A DNA stretch of 10,610 nucleotides from GCA-2731375 sp047518225. Its GTDB lineage: Bacteria; Pseudomonadota; Alphaproteobacteria; GCA-2731375. Of this stretch, positions 1-7,151 are shown piece by piece. The stretch spans positions 1 through 10,610 of the forward strand of contig JAKZRK010000140.1 of NCBI GenBank assembly GCA_047518225.1. Reading direction: 5' to 3'. Under the pieces are notes generated by a model. The model saw only the letters and a list, made by a program, of their open reading frames with translations, was not told the DNA's origin and did no database searches. How positions within the stretch are numbered: the stretch's first letter is position 1; each line of letters opens with the position of its first letter. A program made the position numbers and the translations under genes.

Positions 1-59
1 TCGTAAATCTCCTCGAACTTCATCAATCTCAGTCCCTGTACTTGTTCTGTCCGCCGCAT
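1..59 (-). CDS. Transposase, N-terminal fragment (runs off window)
   Basis: On the minus strand an ATG at 59-57 opens a frame reading MRRTEQVQGLRLMKFEEIY and continuing past base 1. A strong AGGGAGG ribosome binding site lies just upstream (about 66-72). From memory this N-terminus resembles IS transposases that begin MRRTEQAQGLRLMKFE and continue into a helix-turn-helix; I associate them with the ISNCY group, but the family assignment is uncertain with only 19 residues visible. The direct repeats at 90-126 fit an IS terminus just outside this gene. Whether the IS is intact cannot be judged here. Confidence 0.55.
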   Translation of the reverse strand, partial: MRRTEQVQGLRLMKFEEIY

Positions 60-89
60 CGAAGTCCTCCCTATGGAGACCTTCTAAAT

Positions 90-126
90 CCGGACAGATC
101 ATTTGGTACATAAACCGGACAGATCA
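90..126. repeat. 12-bp direct repeat pair, probable IS end
   Basis: CCGGACAGATCA occurs at 90-101 and again at 115-126, a 25-bp period, between the transposase start and the promoter of the next operon. Repeated short motifs at an IS terminus commonly bind transposase. The outer boundary of the IS probably lies near 126-140, but no target duplication can be checked because the other end is outside the window. Confidence 0.45.
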
Positions 127-156
127 CATGTTACCGACACGTCTGGTCTCATGTCC

Positions 157-185
157 TCGGCATCGCGGCTCCGGTCCGTTATAAT
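157..185 (+). promoter_or_regulatory. Probable sigma-70 promoter for the plus-strand operon
   Basis: A perfect TATAAT at 180-185 is preceded by TCGGCA (157-162, 4/6 match to TTGACA) with a 17-bp spacer. Transcription would start near 192, leaving a leader of about 38 nt before the ATG at 230. It lies between the IS end and the first gene, so it could be native or could have been brought close by the IS insertion. I see no operator palindrome. Confidence 0.5.
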
Positions 186-229
186 CGCGGCCAGGCCGAT
201 CGTAATTCGCCGCGAGGGAACGCCGCTCC

Positions 230-2455
230 ATGTCCGAACTGCGCCGCAAGACCATTACCGGCTATTGCGATCCCATTTCCGCCCGGCCGGGCCAGGCCCT
301 GGATTTCAAGGTCTGCTGTTATCAGGACGGCGGTTATGAGGCGGACCTGGTCCGGGTGATCGGTGGTGACGATACGCCGGGCGGTATCGGCGTGATCGAG
401 GAGGCGGTGGCGGCGCCCTTTGCCGGCTCCCACGGCGGCCGTTTCCAAGCCATCCACACGGGTTCTTACGGCATCGTCGATGATTTGGGAGATTTGGCGG
501 GTCTGCAAAGTTTTACCCTGCAGGCGATGATCCAGCCCACCTTGCCGGGGCAGCAGCGGCGGGTGGTGATGGGGCGCTGGCGGAGCGGCGAAGAGGCCGG
601 TTTCGCGTTGTTGCTGGATGAAGACGGCGCCTTGGCCCTGGCCATCGGTGAAGATGGCGGACGCCAGGCGTTCCTCACCACCGGGGTGCCCATGCGCCGG
701 GGCCAGTGGGCCTTTGCCGCGGCCAGCTATGATGGGGCCAGCGGCCGGGCGCGGCTGGTGCAACGGCCCCTGCCCATGGGGCCGGGGGATAGCCTGATCT
801 CGCCCGCCGTCGAGCGCGGCGAAGCCCTGGCGAAAAATCTGGCGTTGGGCGCACCGCGGTCGCCGTTTCTGTTCGCGGCCGGGGACGGCGAGCCAAAGGC
901 GGCTCATTTCAATGGCAGGATCGACCGTCCCCGTCTGGCCGGCCGGGCGCTAAACGATGCTGATTTGGTGGCGCTATCCGGGCCGGCGGTGCCGGATAAC
1001 CTAATCGATTGCGTGCGGGGCTGTTGGGATTTCGCCGCCGACATATCCTCCGACCGGATCCGCGATCTGTCCGGCCATGGCCGGCATGGCCAGGCGGTCA
1101 ATCTGCCCACGCGCGGGGTCACCGGCCATAACTGGGACGGTAGCGAACACAATTGGCGCCATGCCCCGGAGCAATATGGCGCCATTCATTTTCATAGGGA
1201 TGATTTGTACGACGCCGCCTGGCAGACCGATTTCAGCTATATTGTGCCCGACGACCTGCCCAGCGGGGTTTACGCCGCCCGCCTGCGTCACGGTGGCGAC
1301 GTGGACCGCATACCGTTCTTCGTGCTGCCGCCCAGGAAGGGGGCAGGGGCGGAGGTGGCGTTGCTGGTGCCCACGGCATCCTACATGGCCTACGCCAATA
1401 CCCGCCAGCGCCTGCAACCCAACCTGATCTTCGGCGACGGCCTTCCGGAATGGGTCAACGACGGCTTTCTGGCCGGGCACCCGGAAGTCGGCGGCTCTCT
1501 CTATGATTTGCACGACGACCGCAGCGGCATACATTATTCCTCCCGCCTGCGCCCGGTGCTGAATATGAAGCCCGGCGACAACCGGCCCTGGGGCCTGCCC
1601 GCGGATCTGAACATCGTCGCCTGGCTAACCCACATAGGCCAAAGCTTCGATGTCATTACCGACGAGGAATTGCATGCCGAGGGCGCCGCCTTGTTGACGC
1701 CCTACCGCTGTATTCTGACGGGCAGCCATCCCGAGTATCACTCCACCGCCATGCTGGACGGGATCGGAGGCTATTTGGACCAGGGCGGCCGCCTGATGTA
1801 TCTGGGCGGCAATGGTTTTTATTGGCGCATCGCCTTTCGGGACGACAAGCCGGGCGTGATCGAGGTGCGCCGGGCCGAGGATGGAACCCGTGCCTGGATT
1901 TCGCCGGTGGGGGAATATTACCAATCCTTCAACGGCGAATACGGCGGATTGTGGCGCCGCAATGGCCGCCCGCCGAACCAGTTGGTGGGCATTGGTTTTG
2001 CCGCCCAGGGGTTCGAGAAGAGCGGCCATTATGAACGCCAGGGCGGCGCCGGCGATGCGCGCGCTGCCTTTGCCCTGGCCGGGGTGGAGGCCGGCCCAAT
2101 CGGTGATTTCGGCAGCATCGGCGGCGGCGCGGCGGGCGAAGAGATCGACCGTTGGGATACCCGCGACGGCACCCCCATCCATGCCCTGGTGCTGGCGCGG
2201 GCGGCTGATTTCGGCGGCGATATGCTGCGCACCAAGGAAGATTTCCTTTCCACCATGCCGCAATTCGATGACCCCAACATCCGCGCCGACATGGTGTTTT
2301 TCGAATGTCCCCGGGGCGGCGCGGTGTTCGCCACCGGCTCCATCGCCTGGGCCGGCAGCCTGGCCCATGACGGCTATGCCAACAACGTGGCGCAAATTAC
2401 CGCCAACGTTTTGCGGCGGTTTCTGGATCCGGCGCGGTTTCCACCGCCGCCTTAG
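230..2455 (+). CDS. N,N-dimethylformamidase large (beta) subunit-like protein with LamG-like domain
   Basis: A 741-residue soluble protein with no signal peptide, close in length to the large subunit of bacterial N,N-dimethylformamidase, an iron amidohydrolase that cleaves DMF to dimethylamine and formate. An N-terminal beta-rich segment leads into a LamG/concanavalin-like jellyroll (about residues 60-255, with SFTLQAMIQPT and GQWAFAAASYDG). The catalytic-type region follows: VPTASYMAYANTR (382-394), SHPEYHS (Tyr503), a GGRLMYLGGNGFYWRI strand and GEYGGLWRR (Glu570). The C-terminus has the typical MVFFECPRGGAVFATGSIAWAG. The known enzyme uses two Tyr and one Glu to hold Fe(III); the Tyr and Glu positions named here are candidates only. 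GAGGGAA at 214-220 supports the ATG start. No small-subunit gene is adjacent, so the substrate may differ from DMF; family membership is secure, substrate is not. Confidence 0.85.
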   Translation: MSELRRKTITGYCDPISARPGQALDFKVCCYQDGGYEADLVRVIGGDDTPGGIGVIEEAVAAPFAGSHGGRFQAIHTGSYGIVDDLGDLAGLQSFTLQAMIQPTLPGQQRRVVMGRWRSGEEAGFALLLDEDGALALAIGEDGGRQAFLTTGVPMRRGQWAFAAASYDGASGRARLVQRPLPMGPGDSLISPAVERGEALAKNLALGAPRSPFLFAAGDGEPKAAHFNGRIDRPRLAGRALNDADLVALSGPAVPDNLIDCVRGCWDFAADISSDRIRDLSGHGRHGQAVNLPTRGVTGHNWDGSEHNWRHAPEQYGAIHFHRDDLYDAAWQTDFSYIVPDDLPSGVYAARLRHGGDVDRIPFFVLPPRKGAGAEVALLVPTASYMAYANTRQRLQPNLIFGDGLPEWVNDGFLAGHPEVGGSLYDLHDDRSGIHYSSRLRPVLNMKPGDNRPWGLPADLNIVAWLTHIGQSFDVITDEELHAEGAALLTPYRCILTGSHPEYHSTAMLDGIGGYLDQGGRLMYLGGNGFYWRIAFRDDKPGVIEVRRAEDGTRAWISPVGEYYQSFNGEYGGLWRRNGRPPNQLVGIGFAAQGFEKSGHYERQGGAGDARAAFALAGVEAGPIGDFGSIGGGAAGEEIDRWDTRDGTPIHALVLARAADFGGDMLRTKEDFLSTMPQFDDPNIRADMVFFECPRGGAVFATGSIAWAGSLAHDGYANNVAQITANVLRRFLDPARFPPPP

Positions 2456-2531
2456 ACGCAACCTTGCCACGGCCCGCTTCGGTGGCCTACTCTCTCCCCA
2501 CCATGACCCATTGCATGAAGGGAGAGCCAGC

Positions 2532-3050
2532 ATGCGTATCGTCAATCCATCCTTTGGCCGGGAGGCGCCCAGTACCGAGACCGTCGGCGCCAACGCGGTC
2601 GATTGGAAAGCGGACCCGATCATCCTGTTTTCCAATTCCAAACCCAATGCGAAAGAGCTGTTGGAAGGCGTCCGCGAGCGCATGGGCGCTTACCGCGACA
2701 CGGACAACATCGATTACATCGCCAAGGATACCGCGGCCCAAGGGGCGCCGGATGCAATGTATGACGAGTTGGCCACGAAATACCGGGCGGCGATCCTCGC
2801 CATAGCGGATTGAGGCGCATGTTCGTCGTGGAGTTTCCATGACAGCATAGAACTTGAAAAACGTGGCGTTACCAACTTCATCCTGACCACCGATACCTTT
2901 CTGCCATTGGTGCAGGCCCAGGCCAAGGCGCGCAAGATGGAACCGCATGTCATTGTCGTGAAGCATCCCATCGGCGGCCTGAATGCCGAGGAACTGGTGG
3001 AACGGATCGAAACGGCGGCCAGCGGCCTGCAGGCGGCGATCGAAGTTTAG
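2532..3050 (+). CDS. UGSC-family selenoprotein (Sec94, UGAC motif)
   Basis: The ATG at 2532 follows AAGGGAGAG (2518-2526). The frame meets TGA at 2811-2813 and, if this is read as selenocysteine, continues to TAG at 3048-3050, giving 172 residues. The junction reads AIAD-U-GACSSWSFHDSIELEKRGV, matching the UGSC (seleno)protein family, whose signature is U/C-G-S-C followed by an S/T-W-S and a H-D-S-x-E-L-E stretch; here the third position is Ala. Sequence on both sides is typical of the family (SKPNAKELLEGVRERM upstream; VIVVKHPIGGLNAEELVERIE near the C-terminus). Sec94 and Cys97 form a U-x-x-C pair typical of redox or nucleophilic selenoproteins; biochemical function is unknown to me. It sits 76 bp after the dimethylformamidase-like gene and 11 bp before the next. 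Without selenocysteine insertion only a 93-residue N-terminal piece would be made. Sec machinery (selA, selB, selC, selD) must lie elsewhere in the genome. Confidence 0.88.
2811..2813 (+). other. In-frame TGA recoded as selenocysteine
   Basis: This TGA is codon 94 of the gene starting at 2532. The downstream frame stays open for 78 sense codons with GC-rich third positions like its neighbours, conserved family sequence resumes directly after it, and a hairpin begins 5 nt later. Together these argue for recoding rather than a genuine stop or a nonsense mutation. Confidence 0.88.
2819..2848 (+). promoter_or_regulatory. Bacterial SECIS element (hairpin in the coding mRNA)
   Basis: Pairing seen: 2819-2823 (ATGTT) with 2844-2848 (AGCAT, one G-U pair), a single bulged C at 2824, then 2825-2832 (GTCGTGGA) with 2836-2843 (TCCATGAC, one G-U pair), closing a GTT loop at 2833-2835. 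That is 13 base pairs with a G as first loop base. Nineteen nucleotides separate the UGA from the loop, inside the 16-37 nt window described for bacterial SECIS elements. It would recruit SelB with Sec-tRNA. If the top A-T pair opens, the loop becomes AGTTT. Confidence 0.8.
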
Positions 3051-3061
3051 CAACGAGAGTT

Positions 3062-4114
3062 ATGAGTAACGAAATGGAAGCCGCGCCGGAGACCGAAATC
3101 CTGGACTTGGAGGACCTGGACCAGGGGGAATGGGACGAATATGCCCGTGCCCAGGGTTGGAGCGACGGCTTCCCCCTTGTCATGCCGACGGAGGCTTTGG
3201 TGGCGCGTTTCGTTGCCACCTGTCATGGGGATAACGAACCGATCCCGGCGATGTCGCCGCGCCGGGTGATCCCAACCTTGCCGGCCATGGCCGCCAATGC
3301 GGCGATGGCTGGTTGCAGGCCGGAATACTTCCCCGCCGTCCTGGCGGCGGCGCGGGCGGTGCTGACGCCGGAATATAATCTGCACGGCAGCCTGGCGACC
3401 ACCCATTCCTGCGCGCCCATGCTGTTGTTCAATGGACCGGTCCGCAAGGATCTGGATATCAACTGTTCCTCCAACTGCTTTGGCCAGGGCCGCCAGGCCA
3501 ACGCCACCATCGGCCGGGCGCTGCAATTGATCCTGCTGAACGTGGGCGGGGCCAAGCCGGGGGTGATGGACCGCTCCACCCAGGGTTCGCCCGCCAAATA
3601 TGCTTTTTGCTTTGGCGAGAACGAGGAAGAAAGCCCGTGGGAGCCGTTCCACGTGCGCCGGGGCTTCGCGGCCGGGGACAGCGTGGTTACCGCCATGCCG
3701 GGCGAGGCGCCCCACAATATCAACGATCACGCCTCGAACAGTGGTGTCGGCATCCTGACCACCATCGCGGGCACGGTGTCCCAGGTTGGCGCCAATGCGA
3801 TCTATTGCAACGCGCCCATATTCATCGTGCTGGGCCCGGAACACGCCCAGACCCTGCACCGGGACGGCTGGACCATTCCCGATATGCAGCAGGATCTGTA
3901 TGACCGCTCGGCCGTGCATATCTCCCGCGTCTCGAAGGAAAATCAGGAAAGCTATGCCTCCATGGACCGGCCCATGGTCAAGGACCATTACCATATGACG
4001 CCCAGCGCCGAGGATATCCTCATGCTGGTGGCGGGCGGGCCGGGCAAGCATTCGGGCTATATTCCGCCATTCGGCTTTACATCCGCCTGCTCCGTGCGGC
4101 TCTCGCACGTCTGA
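3062..4114 (+). CDS. Conserved Cys-containing protein of a UGSC-associated family, paralogue 1
   Basis: A 350-residue soluble protein, no signal peptide or membrane segment. I do not know its biochemical role. Conserved-looking blocks are GWSDGFPLVMPT near the N-terminus, NAAMAGCRPEYFPAVL (Cys85), TTHSCAPMLLFNGPV (Cys117), INCSSNCFGQGRQANATIGR (Cys135, Cys139), NVGGAKPGVMDRSTQGSPAKYAFC (Cys183) and a Gly-rich C-terminus. From memory, proteins with this pattern recur in alphaproteobacteria and actinobacteria and co-occur with UGSC-motif proteins. Five clustered Cys plus His115 would suit a metal site, a redox role or a partner for the selenoprotein, but that is inference. ATG chosen with a weak GAGAG site at 3054-3058; 11 bp follow the selenoprotein stop and 7 bp precede the next gene, so translation is probably coupled. 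Confidence 0.75.
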   Translation: MSNEMEAAPETEILDLEDLDQGEWDEYARAQGWSDGFPLVMPTEALVARFVATCHGDNEPIPAMSPRRVIPTLPAMAANAAMAGCRPEYFPAVLAAARAVLTPEYNLHGSLATTHSCAPMLLFNGPVRKDLDINCSSNCFGQGRQANATIGRALQLILLNVGGAKPGVMDRSTQGSPAKYAFCFGENEEESPWEPFHVRRGFAAGDSVVTAMPGEAPHNINDHASNSGVGILTTIAGTVSQVGANAIYCNAPIFIVLGPEHAQTLHRDGWTIPDMQQDLYDRSAVHISRVSKENQESYASMDRPMVKDHYHMTPSAEDILMLVAGGPGKHSGYIPPFGFTSACSVRLSHV

Positions 4115-4121
4115 GGGCGCC

Positions 4122-5141
4122 ATGGAAGCCCTGGGCGATTTGCCGATCTTCCTGGAAACGATGCCGTGGGAAGAGGCCCAGGCCGCCCTGGAAGCGGCGG
4201 ACCTGGGCGACGGCCTGCCCCTGGTGCCGCCCACCAAACAGCGTCTGGCGGCAATGCTGAATGGCATCGCAGCGCCCGCCAAATCATATGGCCTGATGCT
4301 GCCTCTGTTCGGCGATTTGACCGTGGCCGCCGTGGCGTACAATTGCGTCCTGGCCGGCTGCCAACCTGGCGCCCTGCCTGTTGTGCTGACCGCCGCCGAG
4401 GCCTGCCTGGAAGGGCAATTCAATCTGCTGGGCATTCTGACCACCACCGGCACCCCGGCGGTGGCGACCATCGTGCACGGCCCCATTGCCCGCATTCTGG
4501 GCATGAATGCCGGCACCAACTGCCTTGGCCCCGGCAACCGCGCCAACGCCTCTCTGGGCCGGGCCATCGCCCTGGTGATGCGCAATATCGGCGGCGCCCG
4601 GGCCGGCATTGGCGATATGGCGACCATGGGCCAGCCGGGCAAATATACCTTTTGCCTGCCCGAAGGCGACGACGGCATCTTCCCGCCCTTGCCGGCGCGC
4701 CGCGGCCTTGACGCGGATACAAATGCGGTGACGGTGCTGGGTGTTTCCGGCACGGCGGAGGTTTTGCCCAGCGGCGGCGGCGATACGCCGGAGGCCATAT
4801 TGGCGCCCATGGCCGCCGCCATGACCGCCGGGGCGGCCGTTGCCTCCGCCGGCCGGCAGCGGGACCTTGGCGAACAGTTCTTTTTGTTCCCGCCCGAGCT
4901 GGCCCGGCAGACGGTCAAGCATGGTTGGGATCTGGCCCGTGTGCAGGACTATCTGTTTGCCGCCCGCGCCGTCGCCCTGGCCGAAATCGCCGACATTACC
5001 GCCCTGGGTCCCATGGCGCGCGGCGCGGGGGATATTCACCCCATCGTCACCGGCGGGGCCGGGGTGAAGATGACCCATCTGCCCCTATGGGCGGGGGGTA
5101 GCCTGTCGGTAACCCGGACCCTGCGCAATCTTGGGAGTTGA
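4122..5141 (+). CDS. Conserved protein of the same UGSC-associated family, paralogue 2
   Basis: A 339-residue paralogue of the preceding gene, with collinear blocks: LGDGLPLVPPTKQR, LAGCQPGALPVVLTAAEA (Cys80), a TTTGTPAV segment, MNAGTNCLGPGNRANASLGR (Cys134), NIGGARAGIGDMATMGQPGKYTFC (Cys178). Compared with paralogue 1, the THSC cysteine is replaced (TTGT) and the first cysteine of INCSSNC is Ala, while the other three cysteines are kept. The C-terminal third is more divergent and ends VTGGAGVKMTHLPLWAGGSLSVTR. The ATG lies 7 nt after the TGA of its neighbour, which suggests coupled translation and probably a two-subunit product. Function unknown. Confidence 0.72.
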   Translation: MEALGDLPIFLETMPWEEAQAALEAADLGDGLPLVPPTKQRLAAMLNGIAAPAKSYGLMLPLFGDLTVAAVAYNCVLAGCQPGALPVVLTAAEACLEGQFNLLGILTTTGTPAVATIVHGPIARILGMNAGTNCLGPGNRANASLGRAIALVMRNIGGARAGIGDMATMGQPGKYTFCLPEGDDGIFPPLPARRGLDADTNAVTVLGVSGTAEVLPSGGGDTPEAILAPMAAAMTAGAAVASAGRQRDLGEQFFLFPPELARQTVKHGWDLARVQDYLFAARAVALAEIADITALGPMARGAGDIHPIVTGGAGVKMTHLPLWAGGSLSVTRTLRNLGS

Positions 5142-5146
5142 CGAAC

Positions 5147-7102
5147 ATGCCCGTTACCAATCTGGAGATTAAGGAACGCGATCCGTACGAAGACGGCCAG
5201 GCTTTTGGCGAGGTGGGCCCTTACGAGCGGATCGAGGCCATTGCCCACTATGCGGTCGACCCGCTGCATGGGGCCAATCAGGGCGTGGTGGATCTGGCCC
5301 TGGCCGAGCGTGATAGGGATGGCCTGGTGCATTTTTCCGGCGATGTGACCCTGCTGCAGCCTGTCCGGGCGGCGGGTGCGAACCGCGCCCTGTTGATGCA
5401 GGTGCCGAACCGGGGCAAACGGGTGCTGGCCCGCTTTCACCAATCCCCCATGGGCACCGAGGATACGGCGGAGATCGCCGCCGGCGATGGCTTCCTGTTC
5501 CAACAGGGCTGGACCATCGCCTGGGCCGGCTGGCAGTGGGATGTGCCGCGCACGCCGGAACGCCTGCGCATTGGCCTGATGCCGCCCAGCGTGCCCGCCG
5601 CCGCGCGGACGCCGGCCAGCCGCATGCAGCTTCGTATCCAGCCGGACGGGCCCCGCGACTGCCTGCCCCTGACCGATCAGCATGTGGGCGATCTGGGCCG
5701 CCATACCCTGGTGCGCGTGGCCGATGTCAACGAACCCGGCGCGCAATTGCTGGTGCGCGACGGCCCCTATGGCGAACCGGAGGCCATTGCCCGGGAAAAC
5801 TGGCGTTTCGAACCCGACGACCATGTCTGGCTGGAGGGCGGTTTTGAAGCGGGGCGAATTTATGATGTGCTCTACACCCCTCTCGAGTGTCCCGTGGTGG
5901 GTGCGGGGCTGCTGGCAACCAGGGAGCTGGCATCGTACCTGCGCTATGCGGCGGAGGCGCCCACCGCCGGCGCCATCGACCATGTTATCGGCGAGGGGCA
6001 GTCCCAATGCGGCCGTTTTCTGCGCACCTATCTGTACCTGGGGCTGAACAAGGACGAGGCGGGCCGGGCCGCCCTGGATGGCGTGCTGGCCCATATCGCC
6101 GGCGGCCGGCGCGGCGAATTCAATCACCGCCATGCCCAGCCCTCGGTGCAGCCGACGCCGTCCTTCGGGCATCTGTTCCCTTTCGCCGACGGCTCCCAAT
6201 CCGATCCCCTGAGCGGCAAGACGGATGGCCTGCTGTTGCGACAGGAAGCCGAGGGCGCCATGCCCAAGATCATTTATACGGACACCTCGTCGGAATATTG
6301 GCGCGGCGATGCGGGCCTCAGCCACGGCGATCTGGCTACGGGGGGCGATGCCCCATTGCCCTCTGGCGTGCGGCGCTATCTGTTCGCCTCCACCCAGCAT
6401 GGCCCGGGCGCGGCGGCCCTGGCCAGACGCACCATGTTCGGCAGCCATGGCCGGAATTACCTGAACATCATCGACTACCGCCCGCTGTACCGCGCCGCCC
6501 TGATGAACCTGCTGGCCTGGGTCAAGGATGACGTCGCGCCGCCCGCCTCCGCCTTTCCCACCGCCGCCGGCAACAACCGTGGCACCCGGGGGGAGGTCAT
6601 GGAAGGGCTATCGGCCATACCGGGCCTGGCCTTGCCCGACGGCGCGGCCATGACCTGGGTCTACCCCATGGATCTGGGTCCGGACGCCGACCGGGGTATC
6701 GGCGCCATGCCGGCGAAAATTGGCCCAACGCCTTATCCCGATTGGGTTTCGACCGTTGATGGCAACGGTAACGAGGCCGCGGGCATCGCCATGCCCGACG
6801 TGGCCGTGCCGGTGGCCAGCCATACGGGCTTCAACCCCCGCCATCCCCATACGGGCGGGGCGGGGCAATTGCTGGAATATGTCGGCTCCACCCTGCCCTT
6901 TGCCAGGGACAAGGCCGGGCGCGAGGGGCTGGGCGATCCGCGCCTCTCCATACAGGAGCGCTATGGCAGCCGGGATGATTATCTGCAACAGGTGCGCGCG
7001 GCGGCGCAAGCATTGGTTGGGCAACGTTACCTGCTGGCCCAGGACGTGGCGCTGTGCGTCGATATCGCCGCCGCCCGCTACGATGCCTGTATGGGGCAGT
7101 AA
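5147..7102 (+). CDS. Large alpha/beta hydrolase domain-containing protein
   Basis: A 651-residue protein of the PF20091-type alpha/beta hydrolase-domain family (mostly uncharacterised, presumed serine hydrolases). The nucleophile elbow is GEGQSQCGRFLR, with candidate catalytic Ser286 in G-x-S-x-C-G. Downstream are IIYTDTSSEYWRGDAGLSH, characteristic of the family, and LFASTQHGPG with candidate catalytic His418. The N-terminal portion has family-typical KERDPYEDGQAFGEVGPYERIEA-like sequence. No signal peptide is evident, so it is probably cytoplasmic. I chose the ATG at 5147 over an in-frame TTG at 5138, because GGGAG (5133-5137) sits 9 nt before that ATG and the TTG overlaps this site and the upstream stop. 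Last gene of the plus-strand run. Substrate unknown; ester or lactone hydrolysis is inferred from fold only. Confidence 0.82.
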   Translation: MPVTNLEIKERDPYEDGQAFGEVGPYERIEAIAHYAVDPLHGANQGVVDLALAERDRDGLVHFSGDVTLLQPVRAAGANRALLMQVPNRGKRVLARFHQSPMGTEDTAEIAAGDGFLFQQGWTIAWAGWQWDVPRTPERLRIGLMPPSVPAAARTPASRMQLRIQPDGPRDCLPLTDQHVGDLGRHTLVRVADVNEPGAQLLVRDGPYGEPEAIARENWRFEPDDHVWLEGGFEAGRIYDVLYTPLECPVVGAGLLATRELASYLRYAAEAPTAGAIDHVIGEGQSQCGRFLRTYLYLGLNKDEAGRAALDGVLAHIAGGRRGEFNHRHAQPSVQPTPSFGHLFPFADGSQSDPLSGKTDGLLLRQEAEGAMPKIIYTDTSSEYWRGDAGLSHGDLATGGDAPLPSGVRRYLFASTQHGPGAAALARRTMFGSHGRNYLNIIDYRPLYRAALMNLLAWVKDDVAPPASAFPTAAGNNRGTRGEVMEGLSAIPGLALPDGAAMTWVYPMDLGPDADRGIGAMPAKIGPTPYPDWVSTVDGNGNEAAGIAMPDVAVPVASHTGFNPRHPHTGGAGQLLEYVGSTLPFARDKAGREGLGDPRLSIQERYGSRDDYLQQVRAAAQALVGQRYLLAQDVALCVDIAAARYDACMGQ

Positions 7103-7114
7103 AAAACTCATGAG

Positions 7115-7149
7115 AGGGTGCAGGGATGGTGGATGATCCCTCCAACCCT
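7115..7149. terminator. Intrinsic terminator between convergent genes
   Basis: A two-part stem: outer AGGGT (7115-7119) with ACCCT (7145-7149), inner AGGGAT (7122-7127) with ATCCCT (7136-7141), and an 8-nt loop. On the minus strand a run of six T (7106-7101) follows 8 nt beyond the stem; on the plus strand only TTATTAG follows. It sits in the 49-bp gap between facing genes, so it may serve both. Confidence 0.5.
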
Positions 7150-7151
7150 TA

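Noticed and set aside
1881..2813. 310-codon plus frame that would extend the selenoprotein upstream into the dimethylformamidase-like gene
   Set aside because: The first part is an Arg/Pro/Ala-rich out-of-frame reading of the upstream gene. Family-like sequence begins only at the ATG at 2532, which has its own strong ribosome binding site.
2811..3050. Interpretation of 2532-3050 as a pseudogene broken by a nonsense mutation
   Set aside because: The TGA sits exactly at the Sec position of the UGSC motif, the downstream frame has no other defect, and a SECIS-like hairpin follows at the right distance.
3047..4918. Long minus-strand open frame (623 codons) opposite the two paralogues
   Set aside because: It is antisense to two collinear, clearly related proteins, has low-complexity Arg/Gly/Pro/Ala-rich composition and no recognisable motif. 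Such frames are common in GC-rich DNA.
5138..5146. TTG at 5138 as the start of the hydrolase
   Set aside because: It overlaps the upstream stop and immediately abuts the GGGAG site; the ATG at 5147 has correct spacing to that site.
5036..6448. Minus-strand open frame of 470 codons opposite the hydrolase gene
   Set aside because: It is antisense to the well-supported hydrolase, covers its Ser286 and His418 motifs, and its own translation shows no domain-like pattern.
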